A DNA stretch of 64,000 nt from an uncultured Clostridia bacterium. GTDB taxonomy: Bacteria > Bacillota > Clostridia > Peptostreptococcales > Anaerovoracaceae. A model generated the notes under the pieces. It was given only the letters and a program-made list of their open reading frames with translations. It was not told the origin of the DNA and did not search any database. This document shows positions 26,303 to 35,008 of this stretch, in pieces; the stretch's first letter is position 1, and the number at the start of each line of letters is the position of its first letter. Made by a program: the position numbers and the translations under genes. Where the stretch lies: contig CALWPQ010000043.1 of NCBI GenBank assembly GCA_944383465.1, positions 1 to 64,000 on the forward strand. Reading direction: 5' to 3'.

Positions 26303-26833
26303 ATGATGGGAAAAGCAAAAGCGAGAAGAAATGAGAAAAAAAGGCGCGGGAAAAAGTCGAAGTTAAAATCTCTGCAAAAAGGAGTATTTAGCGGGCTGGC
26401 GTTTTGTCTTGTGCTCGGCGTACTTGCAGGGTATGACAGTGCAGGCAAAAAGAGAAAGTCAAGAGTTTTCGATTTTGTGGCGGATGAAGAGGAGGCCCTG
26501 CGCAAAGCCGCGGAAAATGCAGACAGCGTTGATTTTGTAAGCGCTATTGACAGCATCGGCACGCTCGAGGTATCAGCGGAAGGCGAAAGCCTTGATATTG
26601 AAAGAGAGTCGGGAGGTGTAATTAAATTTCGCTGTGGCAGCGAGGCAGTGTCATCTGCCAGCTGCGAATGGGGATTTTATTACAGCCCCAAAGATACTCC
26701 TGTCAATTTTTACGACGCGGCTTGTGACGCGGCGCTTATGGAGGATGGAAACGGCTATGCGTTTTCAGGCAGCTATGACTTCTATACGGAAAAAATCTGC
26801 GATAATTTTTGGTATTACAGGATAAGCGATTAG
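26303..26833 (+). CDS. Membrane-anchored protein of unknown function
   Basis: 176 residues: a very basic cytoplasmic N-terminus (KARRNEKKRRGKKSKLKS), one membrane helix (about 29-43, SGLAFCLVLGVLAGY), then an outside domain rich in acidic and aromatic residues ending FYTEKICDNFWYYRISD. I do not recognise the family. Ribosome binding site is weak, so the exact start (26303 or the next ATG) is uncertain. A terminator hairpin follows. Confidence 0.65.
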   Translation: MMGKAKARRNEKKRRGKKSKLKSLQKGVFSGLAFCLVLGVLAGYDSAGKKRKSRVFDFVADEEEALRKAAENADSVDFVSAIDSIGTLEVSAEGESLDIERESGGVIKFRCGSEAVSSASCEWGFYYSPKDTPVNFYDAACDAALMEDGNGYAFSGSYDFYTEKICDNFWYYRISD

Positions 26834-26849
26834 ATCTTTGCAAATGTTT

Positions 26850-26878
26850 TTAAGGCTCCGCTGCTGGCAGAGCCTTAA
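26850..26878 (+). terminator. Rho-independent terminator
   Basis: TTAAGGCTC / GAGCCTTAA stem followed by TTTTA, 17 bases after the stop of the membrane-anchored protein. Confidence 0.75.
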
Positions 26879-26960
26879 TTTTACGCAAAAGGTTTTGAAT
26901 TATATTATGAAAAAATTACGGACAAGTATGTAACAGAAAATTTCAAAACGAGAGGACTAA

Positions 26961-27668
26961 ATGATGAAAAAAATTCTAAGACTATTTAAATGGCTGGCGG
27001 CGGGATGCGGACTGCTTTTGGTAATTGCGCTGGCAATAAATTTTTATATTATAAAAAGTACGGAAGACCTGATAATAAATGCGGAAGGAATAGATGTTAC
27101 TATTATGGGAACGATCGGAAGTGAAGAGGCAGCAGAGTTCGAGGCCGACTGTATTCTTGTGCTGGGTGCAGGGCTCAAGCCGGACGGTACTCCGAATTTT
27201 ATGCTGCAGGAACGGCTTGACACAGCGCTTGCTCTTTATAAAAACGATATAGCGCCGAAACTGCTCCTTTCGGGAGATCACGGACAGCAAAAATACGATG
27301 AAGTAAATGCGATGAAAAAATATATGGAGGATGCGGGTGTTTCGCCCGAAGATATCTTTCTCGACCATGCGGGATTTTCTACTTACGATTCGATGTACAG
27401 GGCTGCTGAAATTTTTGATGTGGAGAGGATGCTCGTTGTTACACAGAAATACCATCAGAGCAGAGCTTTATATATAGGAAAGAAGCTGGGAATGGAGGTG
27501 CGCGGTGTCGCTTGCGACAGAAATGTTTATGCGGGACAGTTTTTTAGAGAGGTGCGTGAAATTATCGCGCGCAATAAGGACTTTTTTAAAGTAATGCTGA
27601 AGCCTGAGCCAAAGTATCTTGGCGATATCATACCGATAAGCGGCAGTGGTCTTAAAACGCGCGACTGA
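26961..27668 (+). CDS. SanA/YdcF family (DUF218) membrane protein
   Basis: 235 residues: N-terminal membrane helix (about 9-30) then a DUF218 domain with CILVLGAGLKPDGTPNFMLQERLDTAL, LLLSGDHG, DEVNAMKKYM and VTQKYHQSRALYIGKKLG. This matches the SanA/ElyC/YdcF group, proteins implicated in envelope barrier function whose enzymatic activity is not settled. GAGAGGACTAA precedes tandem ATG codons; either could be used. Confidence 0.88.
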   Translation: MMKKILRLFKWLAAGCGLLLVIALAINFYIIKSTEDLIINAEGIDVTIMGTIGSEEAAEFEADCILVLGAGLKPDGTPNFMLQERLDTALALYKNDIAPKLLLSGDHGQQKYDEVNAMKKYMEDAGVSPEDIFLDHAGFSTYDSMYRAAEIFDVERMLVVTQKYHQSRALYIGKKLGMEVRGVACDRNVYAGQFFREVREIIARNKDFFKVMLKPEPKYLGDIIPISGSGLKTRD

Positions 27669-27713
27669 TAACTGCTCTTTCTGTGTTTTACGGTATGAGT
27701 TCCGGCTCTTGCT

Positions 27714-27741
27714 TTGCAAACGGCGTGATATATGGTAAAAT
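27714..27741 (+). promoter_or_regulatory. Probable promoter of putP
   Basis: TTGCAA (27714-27719), 16 base spacer, TAAAAT (27736-27741) preceded by TGG, an extended -10. It lies about 55 bases before the putP start. Confidence 0.5.
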
Positions 27742-27795
27742 ATGAGATGTGTCAAAAATGGGTTTGGGGTCCATATTTTATTAAGGAGAAAATAT

Positions 27796-29328
27796 ATGAC
27801 TAAAGAAGCTATTTGCATTTTAATTACGATAGTGGTTTATCTTGGGATTGTACTTGCTATCGGCTTTCATTTTGCGCGTAAAAATGAATCGTCTTCTGAT
27901 TTTTATTTAGGCGGCAGAAAGCTCGGTCCGCTCGTAACGGCGATGAGCGCGGAGGCAAGCGATATGTCAAGCTATTTGCTTATGGGTCTTCCGGGACTTG
28001 CATATCTTTCGGGAGCTGCCGAGGTGGGCTGGACGGTAATTGGACTTACATTAGGTACATATCTCAACTGGTTGTTTACCGCAAGGAGGCTTCGTAGATA
28101 TACGCATGAAACAGGCTCGTTTACATTGCCTCAGTTTTTATCAAATCGCTACCGCGATGAAAAGCATATACTTACGATGATTGCGGCGCTTATTATAATC
28201 ATATTTTTTATTCCGTATACCGCATCGGGTTTTACTGCCTGCGGCAAGCTGTTTTCATCACTTTTCGGTATAAATTATATGGCAGCAATGATAGTATCGG
28301 CAATAGTTATCGTAGGCTACACGGCGGCGGGCGGATTTCTTGCCGCATCTACGACAGATTTTATACAAAGCATTGTTATGACGATAGCGATCGTTTTTGT
28401 ACTTGGATTTTCAACATTTACGGCAGGCGGCATCGACGCAGTTATAGAGAATGCAAGAACGCTTCCGGGATATTTGTCGTTTACAAATACATATATAGAA
28501 GAGAACGGCGCCAGCGCGCCTTATACTTTCCTTCAAATTATCACTACGGTGTCTTGGGGGCTTGGATATTTCGGAATGCCGCATATATTGCTTAGATTTA
28601 TGGCCATTGAAGATGAATGCAAGCTCAAGACATCACGCCGTGTAGCGTCTGTTTGGGTAGTTATCGCAATGGCAATAGCCGTTATGATAGGTATAGTAGG
28701 AAGAACACTCAGCGCAAAGGGCTTTGTAGAACAGCTCTCTGGAAGCGCCACGGAAACGATTATAGTGCGTATAGCGGATATGCTTTCGAGTTACGGTATT
28801 TTCCCTGCGCTTATGGCAGGTCTTATTCTCTCGGGAATACTGGCGAGTACGATGTCGACAGCTGATTCTCAGCTTCTGGCGGCGTCCTCGAGTGTATCGC
28901 AGAATATCCTTCAGGAAACGCTGCATCTCAATCTTTCAAATAAAGCGAGTATGTTTGCAGCAAGGCTTACAGTTGTCGTCATTGCGGTGCTTGGCGTAAT
29001 TATAGCCAGAAATCCTGACAGCTCCGTTTTCGGTATCGTATCGTTTGCTTGGGCAGGGTTCGGTGCCAGCTTTGGCCCTATTGTGATATGTTCGCTTTTC
29101 TGGAAGAGGACGACGCTTCCGGGAGCCATTGCAGGGATGATAGCAGGCGGCGCATTTGTCTTTATTTGGAAATATGAGATTAAACCGCTCGGAGGCGTAT
29201 TTGGTCTTTACGAGCTGCTGCCTGTATTTCTGGTAGGAATTATTGTAATATTTATTGTAAGCCTTGCAACAAAAGCTCCGAGTAAAGAAATTACAGACGA
29301 ATTTGAACGTGTAGCGGCAAAAATATAA
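27796..29328 (+). CDS. putP: Sodium/proline symporter
   Basis: 510 residues from ATG 27796 (AAGGAGAAAATAT upstream). Solute:sodium symporter family with thirteen membrane helices. Strong PutP marks: SDFYLGGRKLGPLVTAMSAE, ASDMSSYLLMGLPG, GLTLGTYLNWLF and WGLGYFGMPHILLRFMA. Imports proline with sodium; in a fermenter proline can serve as electron acceptor in Stickland reactions, though no proline reductase is in view. Single gene between a promoter and a terminator. Confidence 0.93.
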   Translation: MTKEAICILITIVVYLGIVLAIGFHFARKNESSSDFYLGGRKLGPLVTAMSAEASDMSSYLLMGLPGLAYLSGAAEVGWTVIGLTLGTYLNWLFTARRLRRYTHETGSFTLPQFLSNRYRDEKHILTMIAALIIIIFFIPYTASGFTACGKLFSSLFGINYMAAMIVSAIVIVGYTAAGGFLAASTTDFIQSIVMTIAIVFVLGFSTFTAGGIDAVIENARTLPGYLSFTNTYIEENGASAPYTFLQIITTVSWGLGYFGMPHILLRFMAIEDECKLKTSRRVASVWVVIAMAIAVMIGIVGRTLSAKGFVEQLSGSATETIIVRIADMLSSYGIFPALMAGLILSGILASTMSTADSQLLAASSSVSQNILQETLHLNLSNKASMFAARLTVVVIAVLGVIIARNPDSSVFGIVSFAWAGFGASFGPIVICSLFWKRTTLPGAIAGMIAGGAFVFIWKYEIKPLGGVFGLYELLPVFLVGIIVIFIVSLATKAPSKEITDEFERVAAKI

Positions 29329-29391
29329 AAAGCTTTTGTAAAAAATGGAAATTACGAGTTCTGAATTTAATATTATGGATAGAAAAGAAAA

Positions 29392-29416
29392 ATCCGAGGC
29401 GTTTATCGTCTCGGAT
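29392..29416. terminator. Rho-independent terminator after putP
   Basis: ATCCGAG / CTCGGAT stem with an 11 base loop, 63 bases past the stop; moderate T content follows. A second weak hairpin lies around 29458-29492. Confidence 0.65.
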
Positions 29417-29537
29417 CTTCCTTGTGAAAGTGTGTATCAAATAAAAGAAGGAAAGTGTGTAAGTTAATATACCCCTTATCTTACATACTTAGTATACTCA
29501 AGTTTTGTGTTCGTTTCGTGTAGAAAAAATAAAGAAA

Positions 29538-30023
29538 TCAAAAAGAAGTATCTGAGAAATTGACAAAATTCCATTCTATACTGTCGCCGTCTGCAAGCTC
29601 GCATTCATCGGCCGCTTTCCATATTTCTTCGCCGTTTACCGTGTATACCCAGCCGGAAACATCTCCAAAATCATTTTCAGCCACACCGCCTATTGAGGTT
29701 ACATATGAAGAAGTCACTGTTTCAACGGTAATATCGATGCCGTTTATTTTGCAGAAAATATTGAGTGCATCGAGCGCCGTATGGGCATTTTCATAAATTG
29801 ATGCTTCGCCGTTAGCGCTTTCGAGGCCAGATTCTTCAGGATAAACTATCGAAACGGTGACAGTACCTGTGACATCGCCGTAGTCGTCACCTGTATCGAT
29901 GGAGTAATCATCATCGGCTTCGTTGGTAAAAAATAAGACAGGGAAAAAATCTGAGCAGGCGCTGAGCGAAAATGCAAGGATAAGCACCACAGCAAAAATA
30001 GTTATAAATTTACGTTTGCGCAT
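29538..30023 (-). CDS. DUF4430 domain lipoprotein
   Basis: 161 residues: lipoprotein signal peptide with lipobox LSAC (lipidated cysteine at about 23), an acidic linker, then a DUF4430 domain (about 50-160) including ALDALNIFCKINGI and GDVSGWVYTVNGEEIW..DGDSIEWNF. DUF4430 is the fold of the C-terminal domain of transcobalamin/intrinsic factor, and bacterial members are often surface proteins near corrinoid transport genes. This is one of three DUF4430 proteins in the window (others at 52095 and 56448). No transporter is adjacent here, so ligand and role are open. Confidence 0.85.
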   Translation of the reverse strand: MRKRKFITIFAVVLILAFSLSACSDFFPVLFFTNEADDDYSIDTGDDYGDVTGTVTVSIVYPEESGLESANGEASIYENAHTALDALNIFCKINGIDITVETVTSSYVTSIGGVAENDFGDVSGWVYTVNGEEIWKAADECELADGDSIEWNFVNFSDTSF

Positions 30024-30029
30024 AAATGA

Positions 30030-30058
30030 CCTCCTATAGTAAAGAACCTCCGGAGGTT
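30030..30058 (-). promoter_or_regulatory. Structured leader of the DUF4430 lipoprotein gene
   Basis: The perfect 14 base palindrome AACCTCCGGAGGTT (30045-30058) lies just before the AGGAGG ribosome binding site (30030-30034 region). Its CCTCC could pair with that site. An alternative stem, CCTTCGG with CCGGAGG, uses part of the same sequence. That makes it a candidate translation-control hairpin. It does not match a riboswitch class I know. Confidence 0.4.
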
Positions 30059-30156
30059 TTCCGAAGGCTTTGGTAAATAGTTTAGTTGTTTTACCCTTAT
30101 GCCAGAATGGCGACTGGCTATGTAATATGTTTTATAAAAGGAGTTTTACAGATACT

Positions 30157-30185
30157 AATATACACATTGACACCGGTGTTGTCAA
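30157..30185 (-). promoter_or_regulatory. Promoter of the DUF4430 lipoprotein with palindrome in the spacer
   Basis: Minus strand TTGACA (30185-30180), 17 base spacer, TATATT (30162-30157). The spacer contains the perfect palindrome ACACCGGTGT (30170-30179), flanked by a wider TTGACA/TGTCAA inverted repeat. This is a likely operator. Confidence 0.65.
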
Positions 30186-30302
30186 CGATTTTTGTTCAAA
30201 AAACACAAAACTTTTTTAAATTTTTGTGTTTTGTAACATATATGTAACAAACTTGTTATAAAACAAAAGCGAAAACAGTTTTTTTTGCGGTAAAAAAAGA
30301 AC

Positions 30303-30354
30303 TTGACATATTAAGACTACAAATGTAAACTAAAACTGTAGGACTACAAATGTA
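30303..30354 (+). promoter_or_regulatory. blaI-type promoter with two BlaI/MecI boxes
   Basis: TTGACA (30303-30308), 17 bases, TAAACT (30326-30331). Two copies of GACTACAAATGTAA (cores TACAAATGTA at 30318-30327 and 30345-30354, 27 bases apart) match the BlaI/MecI operator pattern TACAnnTGTA. The first overlaps the -10 and the second lies at the transcript start, so the repressor encoded next door should control itself. Confidence 0.85.
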
Positions 30355-30380
30355 ATCAAAAAGAGGGGATTATATAAATT

Positions 30381-30752
30381 ATGAAAAATAAAAGCATAAG
30401 CAATTCCGAATGGAAAATTATGAAAATTTTGTGGCAAACACCAAAGTTAACGCTCAGGCAGATATATGAAAAAACAGGAGCTGCCGAGGGCTGGAGTTAT
30501 ACAACTGTGAGAACGCTGGTAACGAGGCTTGTGGAAAAAGAGGCTGTGGCGGCTGATAAAAGCGGTGCCAATTTTAAGTATTACCCGCTTCTTTCTGAGA
30601 ATGAGTGCAAAAATAGTGAAGTGAAAAATTTTATTGACAAAGTATTTGACGGCAAGAAATCAACACTTATGGTATCGCTTACCAAAGACAGCAAGCTGAC
30701 GGAGGAAGAGACAAAAACACTGATGTCGCTGATAGAGAAGATTGACGGTTAA
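30381..30752 (+). CDS. BlaI/MecI/CopY family repressor
   Basis: 123 residues: winged helix ISNSEWKIMKILWQTPKLTLRQIYEKTG..WSYTTVRTLVTRLVEK, then a dimerisation tail containing FNFID-like VKNFIDKVFDGKKSTLM where BlaI proteins are inactivated. Works with the membrane sensor-protease encoded 15 bases downstream. Two operator boxes in its promoter support autoregulation. No beta-lactamase gene is adjacent, so the regulon is unknown. Confidence 0.93.
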   Translation: MKNKSISNSEWKIMKILWQTPKLTLRQIYEKTGAAEGWSYTTVRTLVTRLVEKEAVAADKSGANFKYYPLLSENECKNSEVKNFIDKVFDGKKSTLMVSLTKDSKLTEEETKTLMSLIEKIDG

Positions 30753-30767
30753 GTCGGAGGTGAAATT

Positions 30768-33359
30768 ATGACAGGATTACTGCTAAACCTTAATTTTGCA
30801 GCAACAGCAGCTTCTTTACTTATACTTATTGTAAAGTACATATTAAGAAAAAAGACCACACCGAGATGGCAGCTTTTAATATGGGCGGTGCTTGCAGTGC
30901 AGCTTATTGTTTTTCCATTTGCAGAAAAGCTGCCGGAAAGCGGACTTTCGCTCAGAAATTATCTGCCGAAAGCATCAGTTTCTGAAAATGCAAGCCTAAA
31001 TGCAGCAGAATTGAAGGAAAATATAAACGATGTAAATGGCGGGATAAAGATAAATGCCGACGCAGGGAATACAGAAGCGGTACAGGCCGACAAAGTTTTG
31101 CCTGGCAGAGGAAATGGCGAAACCTCTGAAACCGGCGGCGGGAATATAAACACTGGGCGCGGGTCTAAAGACCGCATAATTGCGGTTGAAATGCCGCAGG
31201 GGAAAAAAGTGTCCGTGAGCGGAGCTGTTGATGCTGCAATAACCACAATATGGATCTGCGGCATTGCGGTTACGGCTTTTATACAAATTGGACGCTATAT
31301 AAGATGCAGAAAAAGCGTAAAGGAGCTTAATGTATGTGAAAATGAAAAAGTGCTTAAGACTTTTGAAGAATGTAAAAATGCGCTTGCAATAAAAAAGGAG
31401 ATATCAATTTATAAGGGTGCAGATATGACAATGCTTATCGGCATTTTTAATCCTAAAGTATATATAAATGAAAGTTTTGCAGAGAATGAACTAAAATATG
31501 TGCTGATGCACGAGCTATGCCATTATAAAAATAAAGACGTACTCTGGAGTTTGGCGGCTGCCGCATACACCGCAGTTTTTTGGTTTAATCCTGTGATTCT
31601 CTATTCGCTTCGCGTATTCAGAAGAGATGTTGAGATTTACTGCGATGACAGAGCTATTGCTGCGGTCTCTGCGCTTGCCGAGGATAATGGTTTGACTGCG
31701 AGCGGCCGCCGTGAATACGCGCGCGTTCTTATAAAGTCAGCTGCGGGACAGCAGGGATTTGTTCCTGTAACTACGTCTTTTATTGGCAGCGAAAAAGAGG
31801 TAACGGCAAGAATAAAGCGTATCGCCGAGTTTAAAAAGCCGCGGGTGACATTTGCGGTTGTTTCTGCACTGGCAGCACTGCTTATACTTGCAGCTTGCAC
31901 CACGGGAGCACGCGGAAGCAGCATGCCGGAAACGGAAAGCGTACTTATCGGTATGCATGTGCAGGCTGATGTTCCGTCGTCCTGGCTTTATGATATGGAT
32001 AAAGATGTGAGCCGTATAGATTATGCAGACGGAATGAGCGAAGACGCAAAACAGTTCTTTGATAGAGAAGGAAATCTTTTTGCTGAAATCTATGTGCCGG
32101 AAGAAATGTTTACATTTGAAGAAATGCAGACTTTAAATGAATCTTCCTATATGAGCGATGAACAAGTACAAAATGCGATAATACGGCACTTGGAAAGCCG
32201 CGGCTACTTGGAAATTCGTGAAGCTGAGGCAAATACAAACGATATGCAGACTGAAGAAGGTATACGGTATTATGCCTTTACAGCAAAAAGAGACGGGAAA
32301 CAATATAACATCGCCGTAAGGACAGGATATTCATTTGCAGTAGCCGCCGCTGAAACCTCGATATCAGGGCTCATTTCGTGTCTTGAAAGCGTACGCGCAT
32401 CATACATATGGGATGTTGAAGAAACTGCGCTGAAAAGCGTCCCTGAATTTCAGCAAGGAAATTATGAGCTTACAGATTCGCAATATGAAAAATACGCCAG
32501 CGCTTTGCTTGAACAGGCATTTGAAATCTTTGAGAATGAGGATGTGCCTGTCGAATGGAAAATTAAAGAACACCATATAAATTCAATTGCTGAAATTAAA
32601 CAGCAGGCGGGCAGCAGCCCCAAAAAGCCGAATGTTTTTCTCGGAGCTTTTTATGACGATGTAAAATGGGATGTCATATATCCTAAGGCAAAGGCGTATG
32701 AAATTGATTATGAAATAACGCCGTATATGGAAGAATATTTTGCCGGTAAAACGAAAGAGAAAAGAATTGCCTTGTTTGCAGTAAATGATTACATTACTGA
32801 CGCAGAAGAAGCTGACGGCGAAGCACAGATTGGCGAACTATACTTCTTAGGCTTTGCGGACAGCGAAGATATTGATTTATTTGGAACGGATTCGGTGCTG
32901 CTCGATATGCTCGATCGTTGGTACACGGGGATAAATCCGGGCTTTCCTGCGCATTATACGACAGAATATATAGGAAATGCGATGGCGGTGGGTAAACTTA
33001 TAGCCTCTCTGCCACTGCACGAGTATATAGATATGAGCAGCGGTACGTTCAGCGATAAGGCGCTTGTGCTGCAAACTGCGGAAGAGCCGTATGGTCTTAC
33101 GGTAAATTATGATTTTACGAAAGAATCTCCGCTCGATATGACAGATGAAATAGCGATGACACCGATTGATACGAGAAGCAGACAAATCCTTTCTTCCGGC
33201 TTAAATGCCTATGTGGTGCGGCAGGTATATACAAATATGAACAGATTGTTTGACGGCATCGGCAATCTTGGAATTCTTACGGTAAACCTGCAATATACCG
33301 AGGACGGTGAAATTCGCACCGAGACACTTTCTTTTACGCGCGATGATTTTTGGTTATAA
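30768..33359 (+). CDS. BlaR1/MecR1-like M56 metalloprotease sensor with DUF4825 domain
   Basis: 863 residues. Helices near 5-23, 33-52 and 146-165, a cytoplasmic M56 zinc protease with HELCH at 248-252, further helices, and a last anchor near 366-384. The remaining about 480 residues are outside the cell. Unlike BlaR1, that part shows no obvious SxxK/KTG penicillin-binding motifs. Its C-terminal about 110 residues (YIGNAMAVGKLIASLP..TAEEPYGLTVNYDF) resemble DUF4825, seen in clostridial BlaR1-like proteins. Signal sensing should trigger M56 cleavage and loss of the BlaI repressor. The ligand is unknown and need not be a beta-lactam. Confidence 0.87.
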   Translation: MTGLLLNLNFAATAASLLILIVKYILRKKTTPRWQLLIWAVLAVQLIVFPFAEKLPESGLSLRNYLPKASVSENASLNAAELKENINDVNGGIKINADAGNTEAVQADKVLPGRGNGETSETGGGNINTGRGSKDRIIAVEMPQGKKVSVSGAVDAAITTIWICGIAVTAFIQIGRYIRCRKSVKELNVCENEKVLKTFEECKNALAIKKEISIYKGADMTMLIGIFNPKVYINESFAENELKYVLMHELCHYKNKDVLWSLAAAAYTAVFWFNPVILYSLRVFRRDVEIYCDDRAIAAVSALAEDNGLTASGRREYARVLIKSAAGQQGFVPVTTSFIGSEKEVTARIKRIAEFKKPRVTFAVVSALAALLILAACTTGARGSSMPETESVLIGMHVQADVPSSWLYDMDKDVSRIDYADGMSEDAKQFFDREGNLFAEIYVPEEMFTFEEMQTLNESSYMSDEQVQNAIIRHLESRGYLEIREAEANTNDMQTEEGIRYYAFTAKRDGKQYNIAVRTGYSFAVAAAETSISGLISCLESVRASYIWDVEETALKSVPEFQQGNYELTDSQYEKYASALLEQAFEIFENEDVPVEWKIKEHHINSIAEIKQQAGSSPKKPNVFLGAFYDDVKWDVIYPKAKAYEIDYEITPYMEEYFAGKTKEKRIALFAVNDYITDAEEADGEAQIGELYFLGFADSEDIDLFGTDSVLLDMLDRWYTGINPGFPAHYTTEYIGNAMAVGKLIASLPLHEYIDMSSGTFSDKALVLQTAEEPYGLTVNYDFTKESPLDMTDEIAMTPIDTRSRQILSSGLNAYVVRQVYTNMNRLFDGIGNLGILTVNLQYTEDGEIRTETLSFTRDDFWL

Positions 33360-33384
33360 AATTAAATATAAATATGTATTTGCA

Positions 33385-33409
33385 GCGGCTCCTTTAAACA
33401 GGGAGCCGC
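33385..33409 (+). terminator. Hairpin terminator after the BlaR1-like gene
   Basis: GCGGCTCC / GGAGCCGC stem with a 9 base loop, 25 bases past the stop. The following T-run is weak. Confidence 0.6.
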
Positions 33410-33458
33410 ATATTATATATAGATAATATAAATAAACATAAAAATCGGAGGCAAACTA

Positions 33459-33776
33459 ATGCTTTATCCTGAAATTTATTACAAAGTGGAACCATATATT
33501 TTATCGGCATGCGACGAAATGACAAGCTTTGGAAGCGATATGCCTTCCAAAAAAGCGATTTCGGCAATGTCAGACAGAGTATACGCGCAGATTATGGAAG
33601 CATATCCTGAACTCAGAATTTATGAAGTGCAGAGTGCAGGCGCAGGCAGCGGCAAGGGCGCGGCAGATAAAAATACGGCCGGCGATAAGGTGACTGCCGC
33701 GCGCAGAGGCGGACTTCTCGGAGATTTTCTCGATGTTCTCCTCATATATGAGCTCATCGGCCGCCGGCGCAGATAA
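33459..33776 (+). CDS. Small clostridial protein of unknown function
   Basis: 105 residues with a good ribosome binding site (CGGAGG). The N-terminus MLYPEIYYKVEPYILSACDEM, a middle MSDRVYAQIMEAYPEL and a C-terminal RRGGLLGDFLDVLLIYELIGRRRR form a pattern I associate with small conserved proteins of spore-forming Clostridia. Function is not established and I do not claim one. The variable linker (about 57-80) is Gly/Ala/Lys rich. Confidence 0.7.
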   Translation: MLYPEIYYKVEPYILSACDEMTSFGSDMPSKKAISAMSDRVYAQIMEAYPELRIYEVQSAGAGSGKGAADKNTAGDKVTAARRGGLLGDFLDVLLIYELIGRRRR

Positions 33777-33873
33777 AATATTTACTTGCAATAAGGGGCC
33801 TGCTATGATATTCTTTAGATAAGAAAAGGACTAATCGCTTTTGAGACGGCGGTCAGTTCCCTAAAAAGGGTGT

Positions 33874-33895
33874 CCGCCTATCTTTTGATAGGCGG
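33874..33895 (+). terminator. Rho-independent terminator
   Basis: Perfect CCGCCTATC / GATAGGCGG stem with a TTTT loop, followed by a T-rich run (TCAATTTATTTTTT). Confidence 0.85.
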
Positions 33896-34002
33896 TCAAT
33901 TTATTTTTTGCTTCGAAAGAACGATGCATAAAAGCCGATGATTACAAAGATTTAAATTTGCAAACATTTATTTACAGTAATTTTATTCAAGGAAAGAGAA
34001 AA

Positions 34003-34245
34003 ATGGAAGAAGATAGAATTGAAAATAACTTTGGTAAAATGTTAGAACAGTTTCGGGCGCAAAACAGCGAAGCAGCGGAGAACAGTGGCAGCAGCGTAGG
34101 CAATGCGGCCATAGCCGCTCAAGAAGCCGGAGCTGAAAATATTGAGATTGAAAGACCAACAGTAAAAGCCGAAAACCTCACAGATGATGAAGAGGAAGAA
34201 ATAAACGCCGAGTGGCTGGAGCTTCTCAGCGGAATGTATTTTTAG
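34003..34245 (+). CDS. Small acidic protein, hypothetical
   Basis: 80 residues from ATG 34003 (AAGGAAAGAG upstream). Strongly acidic, low complexity in the middle (SEAAENSGSSVGNAAIAAQEAG), ending in EEEEINAEWLELLSGMYF. I see no recognisable domain. It lies immediately upstream of the inserted element at 34321. Coding status is moderately supported by the ribosome binding site and codon use only. Confidence 0.45.
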   Translation: MEEDRIENNFGKMLEQFRAQNSEAAENSGSSVGNAAIAAQEAGAENIEIERPTVKAENLTDDEEEEINAEWLELLSGMYF

Positions 34246-34312
34246 AGAGCTTTGTATTATGTGACCAATGCGAGACTTGTTATAAATTGATTTGAAAGTA
34301 TGAATATTTACG

Positions 34313-34320
34313 CGAGTGTT
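34313..34320. repeat. Target-site duplication, left copy
   Basis: CGAGTGTT directly outside the left inverted repeat. The identical octamer in the same orientation lies directly outside the right one (36330-36337). Confidence 0.85.
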
Positions 34321-34344
34321 CTCCCTTTTACCTTTTGTGTTGAT
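34321..34344 (+). repeat. Left terminal inverted repeat of the element
   Basis: 24 bases, exact reverse complement of 36306-36329. Confidence 0.92.
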
Positions 34345-34450
34345 GAATTTCCACTCCGTCGATGCCACCAGTCGCCGTTATTGCGGGCGGTTCAGCATTA
34401 TGATATAATGAGTTCGATAAATCGGAATTTATACAGTGGGTTGATACAAA

Positions 34451-35008
34451 TCAGATAAAATGAGATAATACCCGATTTAGCTTATCTGCCAGATCTGAAT
34501 CGGTCAATTTTATGTTTCCTTTTGCCCATTCAAACAGAACATTAATAAATCCTGCAACAATAAAAGAGGCTTCCACAAGGTCATATTGTTCATCAAAATT
34601 AATATCTGCTTTAGCAGGCAGAGGTTCATTTGTATAAGCAGATATCTGACTTTCCATTATTTGTGAGAAAAAATACTGGGTGGATGTGTTGTTTGCGATA
34701 ATCTGAAATTCAGTCATATTCTCTTTTACATAATCAATGATATTGTAAGTGAGTTTAGCTGAATTTTCTTTTATATAGGTTGGCATTGCATCGCTATATA
34801 TTTTAAAGATATTAGAGATATGTTCCTTTGTAATAGCACTAAACAATTCATAAATATCCGTGTAGTGCAGATAGAAAGTGCCTCTTCCGAGAAATGCCTC
34901 TTTTGATAATTCAGTAACAGTTATTTGAGATAAATTCTTTTGGGAAAGAAGTTTAAAAAATGCATCCCGGATTGATTTTTCAGTTCGTATATAGCGTAAA
35001 TCCTGCAT
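34451..35008 (-). CDS. TetR family transcriptional regulator (element cargo)
   Basis: 185 residues from ATG 35008, preceded by GGGAGATTATCT; an in-frame ATG 24 bases earlier lacks a ribosome binding site. N-terminal TetR helix-turn-helix (RTEKSIRDAFFKLLSQKNLSQITVTELSKEAFLGRGTFYLHYTD), then an all-helical ligand domain. Divergent from the hydrolase at 35153. Their leaders are near mirror images, so the regulator probably represses both genes. The ligand may be the hydrolase substrate or product. Confidence 0.9.
   Translation of the reverse strand: MQDLRYIRTEKSIRDAFFKLLSQKNLSQITVTELSKEAFLGRGTFYLHYTDIYELFSAITKEHISNIFKIYSDAMPTYIKENSAKLTYNIIDYVKENMTEFQIIANNTSTQYFFSQIMESQISAYTNEPLPAKADINFDEQYDLVEASFIVAGFINVLFEWAKGNIKLTDSDLADKLNRVLSHFI

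Noticed and set aside
30045..30058. Palindrome AACCTCCGGAGGTT as a DNA operator
   Set aside because: It lies well downstream of the promoter and next to the ribosome binding site, so RNA pairing is the simpler reading; kept only as a leader structure.
30021..30185. Known riboswitch in the leader of the lipoprotein at 29538
   Set aside because: I compared from memory with cobalamin, c-di-GMP-I/II and preQ1 consensus elements and found no match; only hairpins are supported.
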